From positions 1 through 64,000 of the forward strand of contig NZ_JAHBGB010000015.1 in assembly GCF_018390555.1 (NCBI RefSeq): a DNA stretch of 64,000 bases, read 5' to 3'. How positions within the stretch are numbered: the first letter of the stretch is position 1; the number at the start of each line of letters is the position of its first letter. Source of the DNA: Ancylobacter oerskovii. Lineage in GTDB: Bacteria > Pseudomonadota > Alphaproteobacteria > Rhizobiales > Xanthobacteraceae. A model generated the notes under the pieces. It saw only the letters and a list, made by a program, of their open reading frames with translations. It was not told where the DNA came from and ran no database searches. The translations under genes and the position numbers were made by a program. Below, piece by piece: positions 51,657-60,454 of this stretch.

Positions 51657-53828
51657 TCAGGCGGTGGAACGCGCGCGGTTCACCAGCAGCTGGAAGCTGA
51701 GCGAGAGCACGATCCACAGCGCCAGGAAGCCGACCAGCAGCGCGATGGCGCCCAGCGTCGGATCGGCGAGAAGGTCGACGATCTGCCGGCCGAGCGCCGT
51801 CATCACGATCAGCCCCGGCATCAGGCCGAGAATGGTGCCGACCAGGTAATCCGCGAGGGGAATGCCCACCGCCCCCGCGACCAGGTTGACGAAGCTGAAG
51901 GGCGCCGCCGGCACCAGCCGCACCGTCGTCACCGCCAGCACGCCGCGATTGGCGAGGCGGCGGCGGATGCGGTTGATGCGCGGGCCGATGAAGCGGCGCA
52001 CCAGCCGCGCGCCCAGCGTGCGTCCCACCGCATAGGTGGCGAGCGCGCTCGTCAGCGCCCCGGTGCCGGCCAGTACGGCGCCCGTCCACCCGTCGAACAC
52101 CGCCACCGTGGCCACGATCAGCAGCGTGACCGGAAAGGCGATGAAGCCGCCGGCGACGAAGGCGAGGACCACCGCCGCCGGCGCCCAGGGCGCCTCGGAA
52201 AGCCGTGTGAAGGCCTGCATGAGGCGCTCCGGCTCGGCGAAGGGCGAGTGGCTCCAGGCGAGCGCCAGGCCGCCGATCACCGCCAGGGCCGCCAGGAGGG
52301 CGAGCGCCCGGCGCCAGCGGCGCGGGGCCGGCAGGGCGACGCCGGAATCCTCGTAGAGCGGCTCGACCGGATCGGCGAGCGCATCGATCATCGGCAGCGG
52401 CAGCTCGGTCGCCGCCGGCTCGTAGGGCACCGGCGCCAGCCGGCGATCGGGCGCCGGGGCTTCCAGCAGGGCCGCCAGCCCGCCGGCGGCCAGCGCCTCG
52501 CCCACTTCCTCGGGCGTGCGGCCGAGATGCTCGCCCAGCAGACGGTTGCGCACGGCCGCCACCGCTTCGCGCTCCGCGTCGTCCCGCGCCTCCACCACCA
52601 GGTCGCATTCGCTGTCGAAGCCCATGGAGCGGTTGCACAGATTGGCGGAGCCGATGCGCATCAGCCGGTCGTCGATGATCATCACCTTGGAATGCACCAT
52701 CACCCGGCCGGCGGCCTCATGCGGCCCGACCTCGGGATAGACGAAACGCAGGCGGTCGCCGAGGCCGGCCTCCGCCACCATGCCCATCACCCGGTCCCGC
52801 CCGACGCCCATGGCGCGGTGCTCGAACCAGGAGCGGTAGGCCATCGGCATCGCCACCACCGCCTCCAGCCGCGGCCGCCGGCGCATGCGGGCGATCAGCC
52901 GCTCCGTGGTCCGCCGGCAGGTGAAGAACTGGTTCTCGATGTAGACGAAGCGTTCGGCGGCATCGATCATGTCGAAGAACAGCGCCTCGACCTCGCGCAC
53001 GCTCGTCTCCGCCTCATGCGCCGGCAGGGTACGGGCGATGCCGACGGCGACGCCCTCGAATTCCGGCTCCACCCCGTCCGGCCAGGGCGAGGGCGCGGAA
53101 TAGCAGCCGGGATCGCAGCGCGGCGGCGCCAGCCGCTCGCAGGCGGCGCGACGCCAGCGCTCGCGCAGCATCTCGCCGAGCGCCGCGGCCGCCGGCCCCT
53201 CGACCAGCATCTGCACGTCGTGAAAGGCGCCATAGGGCGCGCCGGCCGCATCCACCCGCAATTCGTGCTCCGGCAGGTGCTCGGGCGTGTCCCAGCGGCG
53301 GCCGGTGAGGTCGAGCCCCCCGGAGAAGGCGACCCGGTCGTCGATCACCACGATCTTCTGGTGATGCGAGGCGCCGAAGGGCAACGCGTCGTCGAGGCAG
53401 ATCTCGATCTGCGGCGGGGTGTTCCACAGGAAGGAATAGAGCGGCATCAGCTCCCGCTCGAAGGCGAAGACCATGGAATAGTCCCACAGCAGCAGGCGGA
53501 TGCGCAGCTCCGGCCGGCGCTTCACCAGCGCCGAGAGGAAGTCGGCCAGCCTCTCCGGCAGGCCGTCCTCGGCGCGGCCGCTGTCGCCCACCAGCTTCAT
53601 GCGGCTGTCGAGATCCCAGCCGGCGATGTGCACGGTGTCGCGAGCCTGCAGCAATGCCGAGCGCAGCGCCTCGAAATAGGCGGCGCCATCCACCAGCACC
53701 GCCGCGCGATCCGCCGTCTCGACGCGCCAGACATTGCACCCCTCGCGCAGCCGCGAGGCGAAGGGTTCAGGTCGCATCTGGGCGGAAAAGCGCTGGACGC
53801 GGTCGAGCATGTGCGGCGGCCTCTCCAT
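51657..53828 (-). CDS. PLD-like phosphotransferase fused to a VTT (SNARE-associated) domain
   Basis: A 723-residue fusion. Two HKD motifs are intact (His156-Lys158-Asp163 and His379-Lys381-Asp386), so a phosphatidyltransferase or cardiolipin synthase-type activity is expected; a VTT/DedA domain with about five hydrophobic segments occupies about 545-715. Between them lie a Pro/Ala-rich region and a single hydrophobic segment near 515-530. The fusion resembles bacterial proteins annotated as phospholipase D/VTT. It is first in the operon with the EEP enzyme. Confidence 0.85.
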   Translation of the reverse strand: MERPPHMLDRVQRFSAQMRPEPFASRLREGCNVWRVETADRAAVLVDGAAYFEALRSALLQARDTVHIAGWDLDSRMKLVGDSGRAEDGLPERLADFLSALVKRRPELRIRLLLWDYSMVFAFERELMPLYSFLWNTPPQIEICLDDALPFGASHHQKIVVIDDRVAFSGGLDLTGRRWDTPEHLPEHELRVDAAGAPYGAFHDVQMLVEGPAAAALGEMLRERWRRAACERLAPPRCDPGCYSAPSPWPDGVEPEFEGVAVGIARTLPAHEAETSVREVEALFFDMIDAAERFVYIENQFFTCRRTTERLIARMRRRPRLEAVVAMPMAYRSWFEHRAMGVGRDRVMGMVAEAGLGDRLRFVYPEVGPHEAAGRVMVHSKVMIIDDRLMRIGSANLCNRSMGFDSECDLVVEARDDAEREAVAAVRNRLLGEHLGRTPEEVGEALAAGGLAALLEAPAPDRRLAPVPYEPAATELPLPMIDALADPVEPLYEDSGVALPAPRRWRRALALLAALAVIGGLALAWSHSPFAEPERLMQAFTRLSEAPWAPAAVVLAFVAGGFIAFPVTLLIVATVAVFDGWTGAVLAGTGALTSALATYAVGRTLGARLVRRFIGPRINRIRRRLANRGVLAVTTVRLVPAAPFSFVNLVAGAVGIPLADYLVGTILGLMPGLIVMTALGRQIVDLLADPTLGAIALLVGFLALWIVLSLSFQLLVNRARSTA

Positions 53829-53932
53829 CGATCGGTGACCTGCGTCAACGACGGGGGCGGCGCCCGGTTCCGCGCGGCGGCATCCCGCAACCGCCCTCGC
53901 CAGCGACGGCGGGCGCTGCTACAGCGCGGAGA

Positions 53933-54607
53933 ATGACCGCGCGGCTCCACATATCCTGCGAATCCCCCTGGCTGGTGCTCCGCCTGCCCGGCCGTCACCG
54001 GATGGTGAGCTGGTCGCTCAACCGGCCGGGGCTGGTGGAGGCCACCACCGTCGCCTGGCGGCAGGTCGGCCCGCATGAGCTGGCGCCCGGCCTCGACCCG
54101 GCGAGCTGGTTCGCCGGGGCGCTCGCCGGCGCCGGACTCGGCGATGCCGTCGGCCTGCTCACCGCCCGCGACGTCGCCTCGCATGTCCATCGCGGCGCCG
54201 GGGTCGACGGCGTGCGGGCCGACGGCGTGGTGACGGCCGGGCTGAACAATGGCGAGCGCGTCGGCACCCGTCACGGTACCGCGCCGGTCGCGGCCGGAAC
54301 GGTGAACATCTTCTGCCGGTCGTCGGTGCCGCTGACCGACGCGGCGCTGCTGGAAGCCGCCTCGCTGGTGGCGCAGGCGCGCACGGTGGCGATCATGGAG
54401 GCGGGCTATCGCCGCCCCGGCGGCCGCCACGCCGTGACCGGTACCGGCACCGACTGCATCGTGATGGCCGCGCCGCTCGCCTCGCCACTCACGGGCGAGC
54501 CGCAGCCTTATGCCGGCATGCACACCGCCATCGGCGAGGCGATCGGCGCCTGCGTCGAGGAGGCCACCCGCATCGCGGTGGTCGATTGGATCGCCGCCCG
54601 GGGATAG
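53933..54607 (+). CDS. cbiZ: Adenosylcobinamide amidohydrolase
   Basis: CbiZ family protein of 224 residues that cleaves the aminopropanol side chain of adenosylcobinamide to adenosylcobyric acid in corrinoid salvage. The GTVNIF, the LLEAASLVAQARTVAIMEA and the TGTGTDCIVMAAP segments fit. The start 53933 (MTARLH) is used rather than the far upstream ATG 53654. No other cobalamin gene is visible nearby, so it is isolated. It ends next to the convergent class III PLP enzyme gene. Confidence 0.8.
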   Translation: MTARLHISCESPWLVLRLPGRHRMVSWSLNRPGLVEATTVAWRQVGPHELAPGLDPASWFAGALAGAGLGDAVGLLTARDVASHVHRGAGVDGVRADGVVTAGLNNGERVGTRHGTAPVAAGTVNIFCRSSVPLTDAALLEAASLVAQARTVAIMEAGYRRPGGRHAVTGTGTDCIVMAAPLASPLTGEPQPYAGMHTAIGEAIGACVEEATRIAVVDWIAARG

Positions 54608-55939
54608 TCAGGCGGCCAGCAATTCCTCCAGCGCATCCGCCAGCCGGTCGGCATGCTCGATGCCGATGCAGAGCGGCGGGCGGATCTTCAAGACATTGCC
54701 GAACTGGCCGGCGGCGCCGATCAGGATGCCCTTTTCCTTCAGGCCGTTGATCAGCGCCTTGGCGATGTCCGCGCGCGGCCCGGCCTCGTCGCCGAAGGCG
54801 ACGCCGAGATAGAGGCCGGCCCCGCGCACCGCGGTCATCGGCGCCCGGGCCATCAGATGCGTCAGCCGCGCCTTAAGGTGGCGGCCGACGCGGTCGGCAT
54901 TGGCGATCAGCCCGTCCTCCTCGATCGCCTCCAGCACCGCAAGTGCGGCGGCGGCGGCGGCCGGGCTGGCGGCGAAGGTGTTGAAATAGCCGAAATCGGC
55001 GCAGAAATCGGCGAGCAGCTGCGGCCGCGTCACCAGCCCCGCCACCGGGTAGCCATTGCCCATCGGCTTGCCCATGGTGACGATGTCCGGCTCGACGCCG
55101 TGGCGTGAGAAGCCCCACATGCCCGCCCCGGTGCGCCCGAAGCCGGGCTGCACCTCGTCGGCGATGAACAGCCCGCCGGCGCGGCGCGCCACCTCCACCG
55201 CCTCCTTGAGGAAGCCCGGCGGATCGGCGAACACGCCGTCGGAGGAGAAGATGGTGTCGACCAGCAGCCCGGCGAAGCGGATGCCGTCGGCCTCCATGGC
55301 GGCGATGGCGCCGGCCACCGCCTCGGCGAAGCCCTGCCCGACATCGTTGCCGAACACCGCCGGATCCGGCGGCGGCACCATGCGCACATGCGGCGGCGGC
55401 GCGCCGTTGCGATAGGAGGAGGGCGAGACCTCCGTCACCGCCGAGGTGTTGCCGTGATAGGCGGTCTGCGTCACCACGAAGCCGGCGCCGCCGGTCGCCC
55501 GCCTGGCGATGCGCAAGGCGAGGTCGTTGCTCTCGCTGCCGGTGCAGGTGAGCACGAGGTTCGACAGCACCGCCGGAAAGGTGGCGAGCAGCTTCTCGGC
55601 ATAGTCGTGCGAGACGTCGAACAGGTAGCGCGAGTGGATGTTGAACGCGGCGACCTGCTTCTGCACCGCCTCCACCACCTTGGGGTGGCAATGCCCGACG
55701 GTCGGCACGTTGTTGTAGAAATCGAGATAGGCCCGCCCGTCGGAAGCGTGCAGATACGGCCCCTCCGCGCCGACCACCTTCAGCGGCACGTCGTAGAACA
55801 GCACCGAGCCGGCGCCGAAGGCGCGCTGGCGCCGTTCGACCAGCGCCGCGATGTCCGGCGGCAGCGCCGCGCCTTCGCCGGAAAAGGCGTTGAGCGACAG
55901 GATCTGCAGTTCCGGGCTCTTCTTCATCGGGCTCGTCAC
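54608..55939 (-). CDS. Class III PLP-dependent aminotransferase/phospho-lyase-like protein
   Basis: A fold-type I PLP enzyme of 443 residues with a GTG start. GGGAGG stands 8 nt before GTG 55939, whereas the in-frame ATG at 55927 has no ribosome-binding site; the GTG also overlaps the kinase stop by 4 nt. The PLP Lys lies in MGKPMGNGYP (about 291 from the GTG start), with FIADEVQPGFGRTG before it. The class includes ethanolamine-phosphate and 5-phosphohydroxylysine phospho-lyases as well as ordinary aminotransferases. Coupling to a kinase favours a phospho-lyase; this is inference. Confidence 0.85.
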   Translation of the reverse strand: MTSPMKKSPELQILSLNAFSGEGAALPPDIAALVERRQRAFGAGSVLFYDVPLKVVGAEGPYLHASDGRAYLDFYNNVPTVGHCHPKVVEAVQKQVAAFNIHSRYLFDVSHDYAEKLLATFPAVLSNLVLTCTGSESNDLALRIARRATGGAGFVVTQTAYHGNTSAVTEVSPSSYRNGAPPPHVRMVPPPDPAVFGNDVGQGFAEAVAGAIAAMEADGIRFAGLLVDTIFSSDGVFADPPGFLKEAVEVARRAGGLFIADEVQPGFGRTGAGMWGFSRHGVEPDIVTMGKPMGNGYPVAGLVTRPQLLADFCADFGYFNTFAASPAAAAAALAVLEAIEEDGLIANADRVGRHLKARLTHLMARAPMTAVRGAGLYLGVAFGDEAGPRADIAKALINGLKEKGILIGAAGQFGNVLKIRPPLCIGIEHADRLADALEELLAA

Positions 55940-56952
55940 GAGGCCGCCCTCCCATGGGTTTCGAGGAAGGCGCGGCCGAGCGCCACCGTGCCCTGCGTAT
56001 AGGCCTCGCCCATCGCCTGCGCGGTCGGAGTCTCCGCGTGCGAGGCGACCCAGGCGGTCAGCAGCATGCGCCGCAGCATGATGAACACCGGCAGGATGGC
56101 GCACTCCTCGTCGGTGAGCGGCGCCACGGTGCGGTAGCCCTCGATCCACGCCGCCTGCAACGCCGGGACATAGGGCTCGTGCTCGGTGAAGCTGATGGCG
56201 GCGGCGAAGTCGTAGAGGTACCAGGAGAAGCCGCAATCGTCGAAATCGATCACCGACAGCGTGTCGCCGTCGACCAGCAGATTGGCGACCCGCATGTCGG
56301 CATGGACGAGGCCGAAACGGTCCTCGCCGGTGCCATAGGCGGCGAGCTTCCGCTTCAGCACCGCCGCGACGTCTTCCAGCACCGCCCGCCCGTCTCCATC
56401 GAGGCCGAGGCCGGCGCGCCAGTCGCCCCAGAGCAGTACCTCGCCCAGCATGGCGTCATAGTCCCAGCGCTTGCGCACGAAGCCGTCCGGCCGCTTCCAG
56501 CCCTTGGCATGGGCGTGCAGCCGGGCATTGATGGCCCCGAGTTCGCGGAACCAGCGCGGCAGGTCCTCGCCCTCGGCCGGCTCCTTGCCGGCGACCAGCT
56601 CGAACGCCACCGCGTGCCGGGTCACGCCGCCATCGTCGAGATCGGCGATCAGCGTGCCGTCGGCGAGCGGCACCGGGGTCAGCGTCGCCACCACGCCCTC
56701 GCCGCCGAGCGCGCCCAGCCAGGCGAGTTCGGAAGCGATCTCGGCGCGCGAATGGTAGCCGGGCCGATGCACCCGCAGCACCAGCTCGCGGCCGCTGGCG
56801 GCGTCGCGGGCGCGGAAGGTGGCGTTCTCGGAGATGGTGAGCAGCTTCACGTCGCTCTCCGGCGACAGGTCCCAGCGCGGCAGCGCGGCGCGCAGGCTGG
56901 CTTCCAGCCGGCCCAGGAAGTCGTCGCTATACATGGTGTCGGTCATGGTCAT
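55936..56952 (-). CDS. APH-fold kinase (hydroxylysine kinase/homoserine kinase II-like)
   Basis: Aminoglycoside-phosphotransferase-fold kinase of 338 residues. The catalytic HADMRVANLL (Asp base and Asn) and the DFDDCG Mg2+ motif are present. Such kinases act on choline, ethanolamine, homoserine or 5-hydroxylysine. Alternative ATGs at 56946 and 56934 exist. It overlaps the class III PLP enzyme gene, which points to sequential action on one hydroxylated amine. Substrate unproven. Confidence 0.8.
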   Translation of the reverse strand: MTMTDTMYSDDFLGRLEASLRAALPRWDLSPESDVKLLTISENATFRARDAASGRELVLRVHRPGYHSRAEIASELAWLGALGGEGVVATLTPVPLADGTLIADLDDGGVTRHAVAFELVAGKEPAEGEDLPRWFRELGAINARLHAHAKGWKRPDGFVRKRWDYDAMLGEVLLWGDWRAGLGLDGDGRAVLEDVAAVLKRKLAAYGTGEDRFGLVHADMRVANLLVDGDTLSVIDFDDCGFSWYLYDFAAAISFTEHEPYVPALQAAWIEGYRTVAPLTDEECAILPVFIMLRRMLLTAWVASHAETPTAQAMGEAYTQGTVALGRAFLETHGRAAS

Positions 56953-57002
56953 GCTTCATCAGGATGCACGGAACGCAAAGGCGACGGGGACGGTCGTCGA
57001 CC

Positions 57003-57899
57003 TCATGCCACGCCTCCCCGGTGCTTGCCGAGGAAGGCGAGCAGGCGCTGATCATAGGCGGCCGGCTCCTCGTAGAACGGCATGTGGCTGGAATTGGGAA
57101 ACACCGCCGTCTCGGCCTGGGTGAGGTTCTGCTTCATGCGCAGCGCGCAGGCGGGGGTGATCTCGTCGTGCCGGCCGACGGTGATGAGCGCCGGACAGGC
57201 GATGCGATGGAGGTCCGCCGTGCGGTTCCAGTCCTTGAGGTTGCCGATATAGAGAAATTCGTTCGGCCCCTGCATCGCCATGTACGGCGCCATGTTCCAG
57301 TCGTTCAGCGAGGCCATCAGCGGCGCCGGCCACTCTTGCAGGCGGCACACATGCCGGTAGTTCAACAGCGTGATCGCCGCCTGGTATTCGGGATGGTCGT
57401 AGGAGCCGTCCGCCTCGTGGGCGAGCAGCATCTCCACCGTCTCCGGCCCCAAAGCGGCGCGCAGGCGGTGCATCTCGGCCATCAGATGCGGCAGGTCGGC
57501 GGCGGTATCTTCCAGGATCAGCGTCTTCAAGACCTGCGGATATGTCAGCGCATACTCGATGGCGAGCCAGCCGCCCCAGCTATGGCCGAGAAGATGCACC
57601 CGGCCGAGCCCGAGCGCGGCGCGCACCGTCTCGACTTCCCCGACATAGCGCTCGATGCGCCACAGGGACGGATCGTCCGGCTTGTCGGAGGCGCCGCAGC
57701 CGAGCTGGTCGAAGGCGACGACGCGATAGCCGTGATCGGCGAGGAAGGAATGCGCGTCGCGCAGATAGTCGCAGGGCAGGCCCGGCCCGCCATTCAGGAG
57801 GAAGACCACCTCCTCGCCGGCGCCGTAGCTGTAGGCGACGACCCTGTGGCCGTCGACCGCGATCTCGATCCGCTCATCGGCGGGCTTCTGCTGCCACAT
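57003..57899 (-). CDS. Proline iminopeptidase-like alpha/beta hydrolase
   Basis: A 298-residue S33-type hydrolase. The GGPG oxyanion motif lies at 37-40, the nucleophile Ser107 is in GHSWGG, and the catalytic acid and base are in VGRHDEIT and NSSHMPFY. It releases N-terminal proline or similar residues from small peptides, or acts as an amide/ester hydrolase. It starts 5 nt after the DeoR-type regulator stop and is in the same operon-like set as the kinase and PLP enzyme. Confidence 0.85.
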   Translation of the reverse strand: MWQQKPADERIEIAVDGHRVVAYSYGAGEEVVFLLNGGPGLPCDYLRDAHSFLADHGYRVVAFDQLGCGASDKPDDPSLWRIERYVGEVETVRAALGLGRVHLLGHSWGGWLAIEYALTYPQVLKTLILEDTAADLPHLMAEMHRLRAALGPETVEMLLAHEADGSYDHPEYQAAITLLNYRHVCRLQEWPAPLMASLNDWNMAPYMAMQGPNEFLYIGNLKDWNRTADLHRIACPALITVGRHDEITPACALRMKQNLTQAETAVFPNSSHMPFYEEPAAYDQRLLAFLGKHRGGVA

Positions 57900-57904
57900 G
57901 ATCC

Positions 57905-58726
57905 CTACTTTCCGGCCACCGAGACCTCGACCCCGGCACGGGCGAGCGCGCGGGCGAGCGCGCCGTCCGGCGCCTTGTCGGTGACGAGGCGCTGGATGTC
58001 CGGCACCCGCGCCCAGATGGCGAGCGACGGCACATCGAATTTCTGATGATCGGTGACGATGATGGTCTCGGCCGCCCGGTTCATCATCGCCTTGTAGACC
58101 CACGCCGCCGGCGCCTCGGCATCGGCGAGGCCCTCCGGGGTGATGCCGGAAACGCCGAGGATCGCCCGGTTGACGTTGTAGCTCTGCAGGAACTCGATGG
58201 TCTCCACCCCCACCATCATGCCCTCGCGGCCATTGTAGCGGCCGGGGCAGACGATCACCTCGATCGTCGGGTTGGCCGCCACCACCGTGGCCACCGAAAA
58301 GGAATGGGTGATCACGGTGAGGTCGCGGCACTCGGCGGCCATGCGGCGGGCGACATGGGTGGTGGTGGCGCCGGCGCCGATGGCGATCACCTCGTGCGGC
58401 TTGATGAACTTCACCGCCTTTGCCGCGATCGCCTCGCGCTCGGCCACCATCATGCGGTGCCGCTCGCTCACCGCCGGCTCGGAGCCGAAGGGCCGCACCG
58501 CGCCGCCATAGGTGCGGTTGATCAGCCCGCGCTCCTGCAATTCGAACAGGTCGCGGCGGATGGTCTCGGTGGAGACGTTGAGGTCGGCGGCGAGGTCGCC
58601 CACCCGCAGCGTCGCCGCCGCCCGCATCTCGGCGAGGATGCGCTCCTGCCGCGCCGCCTTGTCGAGCCGCGGCCGCCGCCGGTCGCCCAGCGTATCGGGA
58701 CCGTCGCTGTTCGGGGGCGCGCTCAT
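57905..58726 (-). CDS. DeoR family regulator
   Basis: A 273-residue regulator with an N-terminal HTH (RQERILAEMRAAATLRVGDLAADLNVSTETIRRDL, cited in part as VGDLAADLNVSTETIRRD) and a DeoRC sugar-phosphate isomerase-like effector domain with GAGATTTHVA. It overlaps the upstream permease gene by 4 nt (ATGA). DeoR members usually respond to phosphorylated metabolites, which fits the adjacent kinase. It probably controls this whole leftward set. Confidence 0.88.
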   Translation of the reverse strand: MSAPPNSDGPDTLGDRRRPRLDKAARQERILAEMRAAATLRVGDLAADLNVSTETIRRDLFELQERGLINRTYGGAVRPFGSEPAVSERHRMMVAEREAIAAKAVKFIKPHEVIAIGAGATTTHVARRMAAECRDLTVITHSFSVATVVAANPTIEVIVCPGRYNGREGMMVGVETIEFLQSYNVNRAILGVSGITPEGLADAEAPAAWVYKAMMNRAAETIIVTDHQKFDVPSLAIWARVPDIQRLVTDKAPDGALARALARAGVEVSVAGK

Positions 58727-59535
58727 GCCGGTTGACGCCTGCGCAGGAGGAGCATGATCAGCCCGCCGCCGAGCAGCAGGCTCGCCGCGCCCAGCGTCGC
58801 CATGGTGCCCAGCGCCGGCACCATCGGCGTATAGCCGGCTACCATCTTGGCATAGAGCCATTTCGGGATCGTCGAATCCGCCCCTGCCGTATAGAGCGAC
58901 AGCGGGAAGTTGCTCCACGACAGGAGGAACGCGAACAGCATGCCCGACCAGATGCCCGGCCACAACAGCGGCAGCGTCACCTCGCGGAACACCTGCACCC
59001 GCGTGCAGCCGAGATCGTAGGCCGCCTCCTCCAGCGAGGGATCGAAGCCGTAGACCTGGATGGCGATCACCAGCGTCACCACCGGCACGATCCACACCAG
59101 ATGCGCGAACACCGCGGTGAGCCAGGAGGTCTGGATGCCCACCGCGTTGAAGCCCAGCAGCAGGGCAAGCCCCAGCACCGGCTGCGGGAAGAAGACCGGC
59201 AGCAGGATCAGCTTCTGGTAGAGCCGCCGCCCCTTCCAGTCGTAGCGGGCGAAGGCCAGCGCGCCGAAGGTGGCGATCACCACCGAGATCGCCGTCACCA
59301 GGAGGGCAATGGCGATGGAGTTGCGCACCAGCATGCCGATCTCGATGGAATCGAGGGTCTTCTGCCACCACTCGGTGGCGTAGACCTTGATCGGAAAGCC
59401 GAAATAGCGGCTCTTGTTGAAGCTCGCCAGCGCGCCGCAGACGATCGGCAGATAGACCGCGATGAGGACGAACGCCGTCCAGATCCAGATCAGGGTGTTG
59501 GTGCGTCTGCGGGCGACGGCCGGTGTGGTGGCCAT
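58723..59535 (-). CDS. Spermidine/putrescine-type ABC permease (PotC-like)
   Basis: A 270-residue inner-membrane permease with six hydrophobic segments and the EAA loop (EEAAYDLGCTRVQVFREVTLPLLWPG, cited in part as AAYDLGCTRVQVFREVTL). One of the pair of pore subunits in a Pot-type importer. It precedes the DeoR gene with a 4-nt overlap and follows the PotB-like gene by 3 nt. The cargo is an organic cation or amino compound by family; not specified by sequence. Confidence 0.88.
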   Translation of the reverse strand: MATTPAVARRRTNTLIWIWTAFVLIAVYLPIVCGALASFNKSRYFGFPIKVYATEWWQKTLDSIEIGMLVRNSIAIALLVTAISVVIATFGALAFARYDWKGRRLYQKLILLPVFFPQPVLGLALLLGFNAVGIQTSWLTAVFAHLVWIVPVVTLVIAIQVYGFDPSLEEAAYDLGCTRVQVFREVTLPLLWPGIWSGMLFAFLLSWSNFPLSLYTAGADSTIPKWLYAKMVAGYTPMVPALGTMATLGAASLLLGGGLIMLLLRRRQPA

Positions 59536-59538
59536 GGT

Positions 59539-60444
59539 TCAGCGCCTCCCCAGCATGCGGTCGAGATCGAGCTTCGACAGCGCGACAAGCGTCAGCGCGG
59601 CGATGAACACGCTCACCACCACCGCCAGCGCCGAGCCGAGCGGCCAGTTCTGCGAATAGGTGAAGGCGATCTCGATATCGTGCGAGATCACGATGATCGA
59701 CTGGCCGCCGAGGATCTTCGCTTCCGCCGTGGCGCCCACCGCCAGCACGAAGGTGAGCAGCATGCCGATCAATATGCCGGGCATGGCGAGCGGCAATTCG
59801 ATCTCGCGCCAGATCAGCAGCCGCCCGGCGCCGAGGTCGCGTGCGGCATCCACGAGGTCGCGCGGCACCAGAGCGAGGCCGAGCGTCATCGGAAACAGCA
59901 TGAAGGGCAGATAGGTGTAGGCCATGCCGAACAGGGTGACGCCCGGCGTGTACAGCACCTCCGGTCCGCCGGAAAAGCCGAGCCATCTCAGCGTGCCGTC
60001 GAGCACGCCGTTCTTGATGAAGAACAGCACCCAGCCATAGAGGCGCACATTCTCCGACACGAAGAGCGGGAACACGAACAGCACGCTGATCAAGCCGGCC
60101 CAGCGGCCGAACACCGCGTTCAGCCCGTAGGCGATGGGATAGGCCACCACCGCCAGGATCGCCACGGTGAACAGCGCGAAGCCCACCGACCAGGCGAAGG
60201 ACAGCCACACCGTGTTGGCGGGGTCGAACAGGCCGGCGAAATTCTCCAGCGTGAAGGAGCGGAACACGTCGAAGCTGCGCGGCGTCGCGAAGGAATAGGC
60301 GAGGATCGCCACCATCGGCGCCAGGAAGCCGATGCCGAGCAGCACCGCCACCGGCATGGCGCATTTCGCGCCCACCGACAGCCGGCGGGCGTGGCGGATC
60401 TCGCGGGCGGTCTCGGGTGCGCGTGCGAGTGCGATGTCGGCCAT
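59539..60444 (-). CDS. Spermidine/putrescine-type ABC permease (PotB-like)
   Basis: A 301-residue inner-membrane permease with about six hydrophobic segments and the EAA loop VDAARDLGAGRLLIWREIEL. It pairs with the PotC-like subunit. The gene lies 10 nt downstream of the ATPase gene, so they are one operon. Confidence 0.88.
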   Translation of the reverse strand: MADIALARAPETAREIRHARRLSVGAKCAMPVAVLLGIGFLAPMVAILAYSFATPRSFDVFRSFTLENFAGLFDPANTVWLSFAWSVGFALFTVAILAVVAYPIAYGLNAVFGRWAGLISVLFVFPLFVSENVRLYGWVLFFIKNGVLDGTLRWLGFSGGPEVLYTPGVTLFGMAYTYLPFMLFPMTLGLALVPRDLVDAARDLGAGRLLIWREIELPLAMPGILIGMLLTFVLAVGATAEAKILGGQSIIVISHDIEIAFTYSQNWPLGSALAVVVSVFIAALTLVALSKLDLDRMLGRR

Positions 60445-60454
60445 CGTCCCCTCC

